From NCBI RefSeq assembly GCF_024707545.1, contig NZ_CP062229.1, positions 1,240,001 through 1,304,000 of the forward strand: DNA of 64,000 nucleotides. Direction: 5' to 3'. This DNA is from Mesorhizobium onobrychidis (GTDB taxonomy: Bacteria; Pseudomonadota; Alphaproteobacteria; Rhizobiales; Rhizobiaceae). The notes under the pieces were generated by a model, which saw only the letters and a program-made list of their open reading frames with translations, did no database searches and was not told the origin of the DNA. Of the stretch, positions 17,353-27,904 are shown piece after piece (the first letter of the stretch is position 1; each line of letters opens with the position of its first letter). Both the position numbers and the translations under genes were made by a program.

Positions 17353-17859
17353 ATGGGCCGTATCGCAGCACTTACCAGAAACCCGGTGATGATCGCGCTG
17401 GTGGCGTCGCTCGCCATCGCCGGTTGCGCCTCGAAGAAGACCCCGAACAGCGCCGCCGATCTCGGTCTCAGCGGCGCCGGGGCGGCAACGCCCGGATCGG
17501 CCCAGGACTTCACCGTCAACATCGGCGACCGCATCTTCTTCGACACGGATTCGTCCTCGATCCGTGCCGACGCGCAGACGACGCTTTCGCGCCAGGCGCA
17601 GTGGCTGAACCAGTATAGGCAGTATGCCATCGTCATCGAAGGCCATGCCGACGAGCGCGGCACGCGCGAATACAATCTGGCGCTCGGCGCCCGCCGCGCC
17701 GCCGCCACCCGCGACTTTCTCGTCGCCAGGGGTGTTTCCGCCCAGCGCCTGAAGACCATTTCCTACGGCAAGGAGCGTCCGGTCGCGGTTTGCGACGACA
17801 TCTCCTGCTGGTCGCAGAACCGCCGCGCCGTCACCACGATCAGCGGCGCCGGTTCTTGA
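17353..17859 (+). CDS. pal: Peptidoglycan-associated lipoprotein Pal
   Basis: A 168-residue outer-membrane lipoprotein that binds peptidoglycan and TolB. The signal peptide ends in the lipobox LAIAGC, with Cys near residue 24 as the lipidation site. Residues 60-168 form an OmpA-like domain: VNIGDRIFFDTDSSSIRADA, then IVIEGHADERGTREYNLALG and LKTISYGKERPV, containing the Asp and Arg that bind diaminopimelate. The start is set by AAGGAGAGG ahead of ATG 17353. Normally pal follows tolB closely; the relic insertion has stretched this gap to 525 bp, so pal probably has its own promoter. Confidence 0.97.
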   Translation: MGRIAALTRNPVMIALVASLAIAGCASKKTPNSAADLGLSGAGAATPGSAQDFTVNIGDRIFFDTDSSSIRADAQTTLSRQAQWLNQYRQYAIVIEGHADERGTREYNLALGARRAAATRDFLVARGVSAQRLKTISYGKERPVAVCDDISCWSQNRRAVTTISGAGS

Positions 17860-17900
17860 TCGGCAATTCTTGATCGGCAGAAATGCAACACATATGTGCG

Positions 17901-17924
17901 AAAGGCGGCCGCGGCCGCCTTTTT
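17901..17924 (+). terminator. Rho-independent terminator after pal
   Basis: AAAGGCGGCC and GGCCGCCTTT form an almost continuous palindrome followed by TTTT, 40 bp after the pal stop. Confidence 0.75.
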
Positions 17925-18060
17925 CATGTCCGGCGCCCGGATATGGGACTTGAAACAAAATTTGGCCGAAGTCCTGCGTCCTGGTAAGAGCCGAGGCGCC
18001 TGACGGTCCGACTCCGATCGGAAGGCATGCAACAGGCAAACAATTCACGGCGAGAGGCAC

Positions 18061-19158
18061 ATGCATTTCAGATCGGTCTTGAGCGGCACGCTTGCGCTGC
18101 TGCTCGTATCAAGCGTCGCTGCACTTGCTGGCGGTACCGGGGCAAGCAGCAACGAGCAAGCTGCAGAAAAAAGCGGTTTTTCCTTCCGCCTGCCGACGCT
18201 CGGCATTTTCGGCGAAAAAAAGAAACCGGATCAGGTTCAATTTGCGCAGGATGGCACTACGGCGCTCGAGGAACAACTCCGGCAAATGAACGGCAAGATC
18301 GAGGAGCTCAACTTCCAGGTGCTGCAGATGCAGGAGCAGATCCGCAAGCAGCAGGAAGACAATGAGTTCCGCTTCCAGCAGTTGGAAGGCGGTTCGCAAG
18401 GCGCGCAGCAACCAGCCGAGCAGAAAAAGTCGGACGCCACCACCAACCCCGACAGCAGCGTCGCCGAGGCTCCGGCGACGCACGCTCCGGCCGACGCGGG
18501 CACACCGCCCGCCGACGGCCAGGGCGGTGAGGTCATCGTTGAGTCGCCGACGGGCGAACCCGGCACGGTGATCCCGGGCACGCCGCCGAAGACGTTCGGC
18601 ACCATCACCGTCGACAAGAACGGCAATGTGATCGACGCCGACGGCAACACGCAGGCACATGCACCGGCGCAGAACACCGCTCCTGCTACCGGCGCCCAAG
18701 GCGCCGGCGACCAGGCCGCCGGCACGCAGGCCGGCAAGTCCGACGATACGGTGGTCGCGGCGCTGCCCGCCACCGACGACCCGGAGGAGCTTTACCGCAA
18801 TTCGTATCAGTTCATCCTGTCGGGCGACTACGGCACTGCCGAACAGGGTTTTCGCGATCACATCGCCCGCTTCCCCAAGGACGCCAAGACGGCGGACGCG
18901 CATTACTGGCTAGGTGAGTCGCTGCTTGGCCAGCAGAAATACCGCGACGCGGCCGAGACTTTCCTTGCCGCCAGCAAGGATTATCCGAAGGCCAAGAAGG
19001 CTCCCGACATGCTGCTGAAGCTCGGCGTGTCGCTCGTCGGATTGAACCAGCGCGACGTGGCCTGCGCCACTTTCGGCGAGATCGGCAAGCGCTACCCCAA
19101 CGTTTCCGGCGCGCTCAAGGAACGCGTCAAGCAGGAAAGGGCGCTCGCGGCGTGCTAG
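18061..19158 (+). CDS. cpoB: Cell-division coordinator CpoB (YbgF), Tol-Pal associated
   Basis: A 365-residue periplasmic protein; in E. coli CpoB links PBP1B-driven peptidoglycan synthesis to Tol-dependent outer-membrane constriction. Signal peptide at residues 1-24 (SGTLALLLVSSVAALAGG). A coiled-coil trimerisation helix lies at about 65-112 (ALEEQLRQMNGKIEELNFQV). A long Ala/Pro/Thr-rich linker, much longer than in E. coli, spans about 115-235. Residues 238-365 are three TPR units (YRNSYQFILSGDYGTAEQGF, AHYWLGESLLGQQKYRDAAE, MLLKLGVSLVGLNQRDVACA). It closes the tol-pal cluster and lies after the pal terminator, so it is likely separately transcribed. Confidence 0.93.
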   Translation: MHFRSVLSGTLALLLVSSVAALAGGTGASSNEQAAEKSGFSFRLPTLGIFGEKKKPDQVQFAQDGTTALEEQLRQMNGKIEELNFQVLQMQEQIRKQQEDNEFRFQQLEGGSQGAQQPAEQKKSDATTNPDSSVAEAPATHAPADAGTPPADGQGGEVIVESPTGEPGTVIPGTPPKTFGTITVDKNGNVIDADGNTQAHAPAQNTAPATGAQGAGDQAAGTQAGKSDDTVVAALPATDDPEELYRNSYQFILSGDYGTAEQGFRDHIARFPKDAKTADAHYWLGESLLGQQKYRDAAETFLAASKDYPKAKKAPDMLLKLGVSLVGLNQRDVACATFGEIGKRYPNVSGALKERVKQERALAAC

Positions 19159-19168
19159 TTTTTTTCTT

Positions 19169-19212
19169 GCATGTCGTTGCCCCAAAACCGGGGCCACTTT
19201 TGGGCGACATGC
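19169..19212. repeat. Family A repeat hairpin overlapping the tilS translation start region
   Basis: GCATGTCG…CCCCAAAA (19169 on) pairs with TTTTGGG…CGACATGC (to 19212). The element ends four bases before the tilS ATG, so the start region of tilS is formed largely by this repeat. Confidence 0.75.
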
Positions 19213-19216
19213 ATTG

Positions 19217-20590
19217 ATGCTCGAAACCGAGCCTGACCTTTCGGTTTTTTCGCAGATCGATTTTACCAACGGCGCTGTTGCGGCCGTGTCCGGCGGCAGC
19301 GACTCGACGGCCCTTCTCCTTCTGCTCAAAGATCACCTCGACCGTACCGCGCCCGCAACGAAATTGCTGGCTGTGACGATCGATCACGGTCTGCGGCCGG
19401 GCTCGGCCGCTGAGGCGCAAGCCGTGGCCAGGCTTTGTGCCGGGCGCGGCATTGCCCACCGCACCCTGGTCTGGTCCGGGCGCAAGCCATCGACCGGCCT
19501 GCCGGCTGCCGCGCGAGAGGCCCGCTACCGACTGCTGGCCGAGGCAGCGCAGGCGGAAGGTATCGGCCTGATCCTGACCGGCCACACTGCCGACGACCAG
19601 GCCGAGACCGTGCTGATGCGGCACGCGCGCGGCTATGGGGCACGCGAAGAGGGGCGAGGCCTTGCCGGCATGGCACCGGCCACCCTCTATGATTGGCGGA
19701 TCTGGATCGCACGGCCGCTTCTCGGCACACGACGTGCGGCGCTACGCGAAGTCCTGCGGCGCGCAAATGTCGGCTGGGCCGAAGACCCGACCAATGAAGA
19801 CGAGGCTTTCGAGCGGCCGCGAATCCGCGCAGCGCTTGCCGACAGCAATGGTGCGCAGCGCGTGGAAGATGCGGTGGCGCTGGCCGCGCGGGCTGCGGTG
19901 GAGCGCGAACAGCTTGGCCATCGCGCCGCCGCGCTGATCCGTGGCTTTGCCAGCAGCCCCGCCGATGGCCTTATCCGTCTCGATCCGGGTTTTGCGACGG
20001 CCGGCGACGAACCGGCGGCCGTCTATGCGCTGCGCATCCTGCTGGCGACTGTCGGCGGCGTTGCCTTTCTGCCCGACCAGGCTCGCAGCGAGGCGCTGCT
20101 CGACCGGCTGAGGACCGCGCCATTTTGCGCCACATTGTCGCGGACGGTGGTCGATGCACGGCGTGCCGGCATCTTCCTGCGTCGCGAAACCCGCAATCTG
20201 CCGCCCGCTGCTCCTGCCGTGGACAATGCCCTCTGGGACGGCCGCCGGAGGATCACATTGGGCGACGAGCCAGGCGCATTATTGATCGCGCCGCTCGGCG
20301 CGGCTCGTGCCGCAAAACTGGCAACTGCCGAAGGCGGCACGCCGCCAAGCGTTGTCCGCGCGGCTTTGGCGGCCGAGCCGATCCTGTGGCGCGCAGGCGA
20401 ATATCTTGGCGAATGCCCTGGTTCGGCGCAGGACAGCCCGGTCTTGCCAGGTCTGGCGGTATGCCCGGTCGTCGCGCCCTTTGCCCGCTTCCTGCCGTCC
20501 TTCGACCTGGCGCCGGCCGGAACTGTCACCGCGCTGATCGGCGCGCCGCTTCTTCCTGCCCCGCCTTTCAGCGGCCACACTGCCGGTTGA
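19217..20590 (+). CDS. tilS: tRNA(Ile)-lysidine synthase TilS
   Basis: A 457-residue essential enzyme that converts C34 of the tRNA-Ile CAU anticodon to lysidine, using ATP and lysine. The N-type ATP-pyrophosphatase P-loop SGGSDS is at residues 25-30. The catalytic core segments LLAVTIDHGLRPGSAAEA, AREARYRLLAEAAQAEGIGL and LTGHTADDQAETVLMRHARG follow, then WAEDPTNEDEAFERPRIRA typical of TilS. The C-terminal half is variable. ATG 19217 and the TTG just before it are both possible starts; neither has a good ribosome-binding site, because a repeat element abuts the gene. Confidence 0.95.
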   Translation: MLETEPDLSVFSQIDFTNGAVAAVSGGSDSTALLLLLKDHLDRTAPATKLLAVTIDHGLRPGSAAEAQAVARLCAGRGIAHRTLVWSGRKPSTGLPAAAREARYRLLAEAAQAEGIGLILTGHTADDQAETVLMRHARGYGAREEGRGLAGMAPATLYDWRIWIARPLLGTRRAALREVLRRANVGWAEDPTNEDEAFERPRIRAALADSNGAQRVEDAVALAARAAVEREQLGHRAAALIRGFASSPADGLIRLDPGFATAGDEPAAVYALRILLATVGGVAFLPDQARSEALLDRLRTAPFCATLSRTVVDARRAGIFLRRETRNLPPAAPAVDNALWDGRRRITLGDEPGALLIAPLGAARAAKLATAEGGTPPSVVRAALAAEPILWRAGEYLGECPGSAQDSPVLPGLAVCPVVAPFARFLPSFDLAPAGTVTALIGAPLLPAPPFSGHTAG

Positions 20591-20713
20591 TCATGGGCGA
20601 AAGCTTAACCGCGACATGCTGTTCTGCTTGGCAAGGGAAGGCGCCATCCCTATGTTAGACCCAAGTTTCCTCTCACGACGCGTGTCCGCCAGCGGACGCC
20701 AACGGGACAATTG

Positions 20714-22642
<1,929 letters not shown>

Positions 22643-22667
22643 GGTCCGGCTCTGGAGATTGATTTCG

Positions 22668-22699
22668 AAAACGCCGCGGCTCGAACCGCGGCGTTTTTT
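22668..22699 (+). terminator. Rho-independent terminator of ftsH
   Basis: ACGCCGCGG (22671-22679) and CCGCGGCGT (22686-22694) form a 9-bp stem with a 6-base loop, followed by TTTTTT. Confidence 0.9.
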
Positions 22700-23131
22700 G
22701 TTCAGGAGGTTGCCGACAGCCGATCGCGGCGCGAAAGCCTTTCACCCCATCGCATTCGCTCCCATAACTTGATTGGATTCGGCAAATGTTGAGTGACAGG
22801 CGCGCTGTCCTGCCGTCCTCTCAAGACCGGGTTCCTCGCCCACCGCGAAGCAGGGGAGAGATGGCCGCCCACGGGTCTTGCCTTTGGCAAGGCCGAGGAC
22901 AGGCTCCGCGACCGGAGAGAGGGGCTTTCCTAGAGCGCGGTTCACCCCTCTCCGTCTCGGCTTCGCCGAGCCATCTCTCCCCATTTCGTGGGGGCAAGGA
23001 ACTCAAGCTGGAATGGAGCCGCGATCCTTCCGCTCTGTCCTGCCCTCTTTGCCACCACTTGGCATCTGCCCTCAAAGGGGAGATTGGCAGTGGCTTCGCC
23101 GGCGCCAGCAGGACCGTCCGCAGCCGGCAAC
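22700..23131. repeat. Mosaic of repeat fragments without a gene
   Basis: This 430-bp stretch between ftsH and a convergent gene shows no family-like reading frame. It holds an inverted pair GGGGAGAGATGG (about 22852-22863) and CCATCTCTCCCC (about 22971-22982). It also holds CTCCGCGACCGGAGAG and CGGCTTCGCCG hairpins and a GCATCTGCCCTCAAAGGGGA-type fragment. These are similar in flavour to the 39718 and 29081 elements, so it looks like nested or decayed intergenic mosaic elements. Confidence 0.55.
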
Positions 23132-23167
23132 AAAAAGGCCCGCGGACCTTGCGGGTCGCGGGCCTTC
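23132..23167 (-). terminator. Rho-independent terminator of the cysteine-repeat protein gene
   Basis: Read on the minus strand, AAGGCCCGCG and CGCGGGCCTT form the stem, with internal ACC/GGT pairing, and are followed by TTTTTG. It lies 22 bp after the stop at 23190. Confidence 0.85.
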
Positions 23168-23189
23168 CGTCTTCAGATGCTGCTGCCGA

Positions 23190-23855
23190 TCAGCTCTTCA
23201 GCGCGGCATTGCACAGGCTGTAGAAGCCGCCACCCTTCTGGATCCATTTGAGGCCACCCAGCGTATCGGCCTCCTTGTTGGCGTGGTACTGGTCGCGGCA
23301 GGTGTGCATGCGGGCCTTGGCCGGGGATTCGCTGCTATACTTGGTGGAGATCGCCTTCGGAAACGTCACTCCCTGGGGAGCGGTGACGGTCGGTGTTTCC
23401 GGGTGGCTGGTGAGGCTTGCCTGATCGGCTGCCGGCACGGTGTCTTGGTCGGAACCATCGGCACCGCACTGGCTCATGCGGAAGTCGTTCCACTTCATGC
23501 CGTTAAGCGTGTTGCCGGTCTTGGCCGCCTGATATTTGGCGCTGCAATCCGCTCTGCTGAGGCCGTTGCCGGCGTTGACAGTTGCCGCTGCCTTGGTCGT
23601 CGCTGCGGCGGCCGCATCGGTAGTTGCAGCGCTGGTGCTGTCCGCCTTGGCTGGCGTGGCGTCGGTTGCGGCGGCCTCGGTGCCGCATTCTGCCTTGCGG
23701 AACTGGTTCCAGTTCTGCCCGCCAAGTGTTCCGGCGTCCTTTGCCGCGTTATACTTGGTGCTGCATTCAGCCATGGTCAGCGCATTGGCGGGCGCCGCCA
23801 GGAATAAAGTCACGACGGCAAGACCCGTCAAAGTGGCAAGTCGATGGATGATCAT
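23190..23855 (-). CDS. Periplasmic protein with three cysteine-paired repeats (uncharacterised)
   Basis: A 221-residue exported protein: Sec signal peptide at residues 1-25 (GLAVVTLFLAAPANA). Three copies of one motif follow, C-x2-KY-x-AAK-x2-GTL-G-x2-WN-x-FR-x3-C. The paired cysteines are C31/C57, C104/C130 and C186/C215. Copies 1 and 2 are close (26-residue spacing); copy 3 is diverged (MHTCRDQYHANKEADTLGGL) with 29-residue spacing. Ala/Thr-rich linkers separate them. Each repeat probably forms a disulfide-closed helical hairpin, which is inference. Similar proteins occur widely in rhizobia without known role. A terminator follows; it is divergent from glmM. Confidence 0.75.
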   Translation of the reverse strand: MIIHRLATLTGLAVVTLFLAAPANALTMAECSTKYNAAKDAGTLGGQNWNQFRKAECGTEAAATDATPAKADSTSAATTDAAAAATTKAAATVNAGNGLSRADCSAKYQAAKTGNTLNGMKWNDFRMSQCGADGSDQDTVPAADQASLTSHPETPTVTAPQGVTFPKAISTKYSSESPAKARMHTCRDQYHANKEADTLGGLKWIQKGGGFYSLCNAALKS

Positions 23856-24369
23856 GCGTCTTCTCCCTCAGGTGTTCACGTTATGTACCGCGCAAGCAAT
23901 AGCACTCAACGGCTGGTTGTGCCAGAGGCTAAATGGCGTGAAAGCTGTCGGAAAGTGCATTATTTTTATGAGATCGTTGCCAGCTCCTGTTCGCCCGGCA
24001 ATTTTCCCGGGCGCATTTGCACGGAAAACTTGTATAGAGCGGACCACAGTCAGGAACTGCCCCACATGACGGGTCGATCGGGTCGGCCAGTGCGGCGGAC
24101 CTGAATGCCCGGTCCAGAGCAACACGACGTGTGGGTTCCGAATTCAATGCCTACTGATTGGCACATGAAAGAATCCGGATGCGGTCTGAAGTTCCTGAAC
24201 GCTGCTGCCGCAACCAGGGCAGGAAACTCAACACATTAGCGTGACACAAAACACACAAACCAACAATTTTCTAAGGATTGGCGACATATAATCATGCATT
24301 GTGATGATAGGGCTCGGGCCAATTTGTGGCATGACGTGCCGGAAAAGAACCATCGGGAAGCTGGCTAGC
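23856..24369. other. Intergenic region between divergent genes
   Basis: A 514-bp gap that must carry the promoters of the cysteine-repeat gene and of glmM. It is slightly AT-rich near 24240-24300 (ACACAAAACACACAAACC and a TATAATCATG stretch at about 24288, a plausible -10 for glmM). No gene, stable hairpin or known RNA motif was recognised. Confidence 0.5.
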
Positions 24370-25722
24370 ATGGCAGGAAGTTATTTCGGTACGGACGGCA
24401 TTCGCGGGCGCGCCAACAGGTTTCCAATGACGGCGGAGGTCGCCATGAGGGTCGGCATGGCCGCCGGCCTTTCGTTCCAGCGCGGTAACCATCGCCACCG
24501 CGTCGTGCTCGGCAAGGATACCAGGCTTTCCGGTTACATGATCGAGAATGCGATGGTGTCGGGCCTGTGCGCCGCCGGCATGGACGTGTTCCTGCTCGGC
24601 CCGATTCCGACGCCGGCGGTCGCCATGCTGGTGCGCTCGTTGCGCGCCGACATCGGTGTGATGATATCGGCCTCGCACAATCCTTACTACGACAACGGCA
24701 TCAAGCTGTTCGGCCCAGATGGCTACAAGCTCTCCGACGAGATCGAGGAGCGCATCGAGGGGATGCTCGACAAGGACATCGATCTGGCGCTCGCCGATTC
24801 GGACGGGCTCGGCCGGGCCAAGCGCGTCGACGGCGTTCATGACCGCTACATCGAATTCGCCAAGCGCACGCTGCCGCGGTCGATGTCGCTTTCGGGCCTC
24901 CGCATCGTCGTCGACTGCGCCAATGGCGCCGCCTACAAGGTGGCGCCCGAGGCGCTGTGGGAACTCGGCGCCGAGGTTGTCGCCATCAATGTCGAGCCCA
25001 ACGGCTTCAACATCAACAAAGAGTGCGGCTCGACCCATCCGGCCGGCCTGCAGAAGAAGGTGCACGAAGTGCGCGCCGATATCGGCATCGCGCTCGACGG
25101 CGATGCCGACCGCGTCGTCATCGTCGACGAGAATGGCGCGATCGTCGATGGCGACCAGATCATGGCGCTGATCGCCGAGTCCTGGCATCAGAGCGGACGG
25201 CTGGCCGGAGGCGGCGTCGTCTCGACGGTGATGTCCAATCTCGGCCTCGAACGCTTCCTCGGCGAGATGAACCTGCAGTTGCACCGCACCAAGGTCGGCG
25301 ACCGCTATGTCGTCGAGCACATGCGTGCGCACGGCCTGAACGTCGGCGGCGAACAGTCGGGCCACATCGTGCTGTCCGATTTTTCCACGACCGGCGACGG
25401 CCTCGTTTCGGCGCTCCAGGTGCTCGCCTGCATCAAACGGCAGAACCGGCCGGTCAGCGAATTGTCGAAGAAGTTCGCGCCGGTGCCGCAGCTGCTGAAG
25501 AACGTCCATATTTCCGGCGGCAAGCCGCTCGAGGAAGCCCCTGTCAAGGCGGCGATCGAAGATGCACGCCACCGGCTGGGCAAGGCCGGGCGCCTGGTCA
25601 TCCGGCCATCCGGCACGGAACCGCTTATTCGCGTCATGGCGGAAGGCGACGATCAGCAACTGGTCGAGGCCGTCGTCAACGACATTGTCGAGGTCATTTC
25701 GGAAACGCGCAGCGCCGCCTGA
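24370..25722 (+). CDS. glmM: Phosphoglucosamine mutase GlmM
   Basis: A 450-residue cytosolic enzyme converting glucosamine-6-phosphate to glucosamine-1-phosphate for UDP-GlcNAc, peptidoglycan and LPS synthesis. The start [16 protein letters not shown] is the conserved N-terminus. The phosphoserine loop ISASHNP places the catalytic Ser at residue 102, as in E. coli. The metal loop DGDADR is near 243, the sugar-binding loop is GGEQSGH and the phosphate-binding loop [12 protein letters not shown] is near the C-terminus. Length matches the family. It follows ftsH at a distance, an order often seen in alphaproteobacteria, and ends at a strong terminator. Confidence 0.98.
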   Translation: MAGSYFGTDGIRGRANRFPMTAEVAMRVGMAAGLSFQRGNHRHRVVLGKDTRLSGYMIENAMVSGLCAAGMDVFLLGPIPTPAVAMLVRSLRADIGVMISASHNPYYDNGIKLFGPDGYKLSDEIEERIEGMLDKDIDLALADSDGLGRAKRVDGVHDRYIEFAKRTLPRSMSLSGLRIVVDCANGAAYKVAPEALWELGAEVVAINVEPNGFNINKECGSTHPAGLQKKVHEVRADIGIALDGDADRVVIVDENGAIVDGDQIMALIAESWHQSGRLAGGGVVSTVMSNLGLERFLGEMNLQLHRTKVGDRYVVEHMRAHGLNVGGEQSGHIVLSDFSTTGDGLVSALQVLACIKRQNRPVSELSKKFAPVPQLLKNVHISGGKPLEEAPVKAAIEDARHRLGKAGRLVIRPSGTEPLIRVMAEGDDQQLVEAVVNDIVEVISETRSAA

Positions 25723-25742
25723 TCCTGCAGCTTTGCCAGTTC

Positions 25743-25770
25743 GAAAGCCCGCCTTCCGGCGGGCTTTTTT
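25743..25770 (+). terminator. Rho-independent terminator of glmM
   Basis: AGCCCGCC-TTCC-GGCGGGCT (25746-25765) followed by a run of T. Confidence 0.9.
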
Positions 25771-25946
25771 ATTGGGTTGCATTCCAGTTTATCCAGGGAA
25801 ATGACGCGAAATCCTGAAAGATTTAGAGATTCATGGTTAAGCGATAGGGTTAAACGCCCTTTAACTTTTCCAATTCATTATCCACGACTGAAGCCAATCA
25901 GATTCGGACGCGTTCGCTGTGCCGAGGGTTCTCAGGGGTGACAAGC

Positions 25947-26777
25947 ATGTTCAATACAGCAAGAACGGTCCTCTTTGCGGCGCTGTTCGCCGGCGTGGCC
26001 GGACCAGTGTTCGCCGCCGACTTCGTCGAGCCGCCCGTGGTCGAACCGGCCCCGCCGCTGCCCGTCTACGAGCAGCCAGTCGAATATGGCGGCTGGTACA
26101 TTCGCGGCGATATCGACTATCACTGGTCGGAGTTTCGCGGCGGCGACTACATCACCTACGGGCCGGATCCAGGCACCGGCCGCTTTGACAGCGGCGAGCT
26201 GGACGGCGCCTTCTCGGCCGGTGCCGGCGTCGGTTACCAGATCAACCAGCATTTCCGCACCGACCTGACCGCGGACTGGATGAGCAAATCCGAATTCCGC
26301 GGCTCGACCACCGGCATCTGCCTCGATGGAGATCCCTGTACTTCGACCGACACCTCGTCCTATACCGCGCTGCTGCTGCTCGCCAACGCCTATGTCGATA
26401 TCGGCACCTGGCACGGCATCACGCCCTATGTCGGCGCCGGCATCGGCGGCGCCTGGGTCAAGTGGGATAAGCTTCACAACACCATTGAAGACGGCGAATT
26501 CTCCCACAATGGCGGCAAGGGTTGGCGTTTTGCCTATGCCGCCATGGCGGGCGCATCCTACTGCTTGACCGATCGGGTCAAGCTCGATGTCGGCTACCGC
26601 TTCAGCCATATCGAAGGCGGTAAGATGTTCGACTTCGACAGCGATGTCGGTCCTGGCCATGACGAGGGCATCAACACGCACGAAGTGCGCGGCGGCCTGC
26701 GCTACCAGTTCGGCAACTCGGACTGCGCCCAGCCGGTGCCGATCGCCTACGAACCCGAACCGGTCTACACCAAGTAA
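25947..26777 (+). CDS. Outer-membrane beta-barrel protein (Omp25/RopB-like)
   Basis: A 276-residue protein with signal peptide MFNTARTVLFAALFAGVAGPVFAA, a Pro/Glu-rich linker (EPPVVEPAPPLPVYEQP) and an eight-strand-type barrel. Barrel strands are visible as alternating hydrophobic/polar segments: GGWYIRGDIDYHWSE, GVGYQINQHFRTDLTADWMS, ANAYVDIGTWHGITPYVGAG, AYAAMAGASYCLTDRVKLDV and HEVRGGLRYQFG. Rhizobial proteins of this type stabilise the outer membrane. The start at 25947 has AGGGG upstream; a GTG at 25938 is the alternative. A related barrel gene follows, separated by a terminator, so the two are probably ancient duplicates regulated apart. Confidence 0.88.
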   Translation: MFNTARTVLFAALFAGVAGPVFAADFVEPPVVEPAPPLPVYEQPVEYGGWYIRGDIDYHWSEFRGGDYITYGPDPGTGRFDSGELDGAFSAGAGVGYQINQHFRTDLTADWMSKSEFRGSTTGICLDGDPCTSTDTSSYTALLLLANAYVDIGTWHGITPYVGAGIGGAWVKWDKLHNTIEDGEFSHNGGKGWRFAYAAMAGASYCLTDRVKLDVGYRFSHIEGGKMFDFDSDVGPGHDEGINTHEVRGGLRYQFGNSDCAQPVPIAYEPEPVYTK

Positions 26778-26800
26778 TCACTTCGAGAGCAGGTTTGCAG

Positions 26801-26828
26801 ACCGCCCGGCAAAAGCCGGGCGGTTTTC
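26801..26828 (+). terminator. Rho-independent terminator after the first OMP gene
   Basis: ACCGCCCGGC-AAAA-GCCGGGCGGT is a perfect 10-bp stem (26801-26824) followed by TTTT. Confidence 0.92.
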
Positions 26829-26967
26829 GTTGTGTCGGGAAAGCGCATCAAAATCAATTCGCTAACGCGCTGTTATCCTTAACCGCCACTTAACCACTAT
26901 GGTTAACAATGCCTCATGAAACGGCGCTCGCGATCGCGAATGGCGCCACCTTCGGGAGCCGGGATCA

Positions 26968-27717
26968 ATGACAGTCAAATCGCGCATAGCGCTGGCGCTT
27001 GCAGCAATCGCCCTGATGCCGCTGTCTCAAGCGCTTGGCGCCGACTACGATCCGCCGATCTATGTCGACCAGGCGCCGGACTATGTGCCGGTCGAAGTCG
27101 GTTCGGGATGGTATCTGCGCGGCGATGTCGCCTATTTGCCGGAAAAGAGCTTCGACAATGAGGACTTCGCCTTCGCGCCAGCGGACTTCGAAGAAGAAGA
27201 AGATCGCATCTTCGCCAGCATCGGCTTCGGCTACCATTTCAACGATTATCTGCGCGCCGATCTCAATCTCGGCTATCTGCCCGGCAACGAGATCAGCGTC
27301 AGCTATGACAACGGAGCGACCGTGGCGTCGGCGGACCTGGAAAACTATGCCTTCTCGGGCATGCTCAACGGGTATGTCGACCTTGGCACCTATGTCGGGA
27401 TCACGCCCTATCTCGGCGCCGGCATCGGTATTGTCCAGAGCAATCGCCGCCTCTCGGCGGACCACTTCACAAACAACGGCAACCCCGCCGACGATTTCGT
27501 CCGGGATGACGACAAGACCCAGTACTCTTTCGCCTATACGCTGAATGCCGGCCTTGCCTACCAAGTGAGCAAGAACGTCTCCATCGATCTCGGCTATCAG
27601 TATTTTTCCGCACCTGACGCAGAATATGGGACTGCTGAGAGCCTGACTTCTTATCCGACCCGCAAAGGCATCAATAACCACCAAGTCAAGGTCGGGCTGC
27701 GCTACGATCTCTGGTAG
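26968..27717 (+). CDS. Outer-membrane beta-barrel protein, paralogue of the preceding gene
   Basis: A 249-residue exported barrel with signal peptide ALALAAIALMPLSQALGA. Strand motifs parallel the upstream protein: GSGWYLRGDVAYLPE, GFGYHFNDYLRADLNLGYLP, LNGYVDLGTYVGITPYLGAG, LNAGLAYQVSKNVSIDLGYQ and HQVKVGLRYDLW. The C-terminal aromatic residue (W) fits the BAM recognition signal. The turn FEEEED near residue 73 is unusually acidic and could bind cations, which is speculation. The role is likely structural. A UUCG-loop terminator follows. Confidence 0.88.
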   Translation: MTVKSRIALALAAIALMPLSQALGADYDPPIYVDQAPDYVPVEVGSGWYLRGDVAYLPEKSFDNEDFAFAPADFEEEEDRIFASIGFGYHFNDYLRADLNLGYLPGNEISVSYDNGATVASADLENYAFSGMLNGYVDLGTYVGITPYLGAGIGIVQSNRRLSADHFTNNGNPADDFVRDDDKTQYSFAYTLNAGLAYQVSKNVSIDLGYQYFSAPDAEYGTAESLTSYPTRKGINNHQVKVGLRYDLW

Positions 27718-27745
27718 GCATGGCGAAAGCCTCGGAAATGCCAGC

Positions 27746-27774
27746 GGCGGACTTCGGTCCGTCGTTCTGTTTTT
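27746..27774 (+). terminator. Probable terminator after the second OMP gene
   Basis: GGCGGAC-TTCG-GTCCGTC (27746-27763) has a UUCG tetraloop and is followed after six bases by TTTTT. It could instead be part of a serC leader: such leaders are known upstream of serC in Rhizobiales, and the remaining 130 bases hold two more hairpins (GGCAG-TATC-CTGCC near 27796; CTATC…GATAG near 27884 enclosing the serC ribosome-binding site). Confidence 0.55.
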
Positions 27775-27904
27775 CGGTGAGGACGCGGCAGTATCCTGCC
27801 AGCGACAAAAACTTTCCCCTTGACGCCGGAAGCCTGAACGCATATCGCCGTCCGTGGGCCACCCCTCCCCAACGAGGGGCCACTATCTGGAAGGATAGAC
27901 CACG

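Noticed and set aside
24292..25782. A 496-codon open frame opposite glmM
   Set aside because: No domains; it ends in the glmM terminator, while glmM is complete on the other strand.
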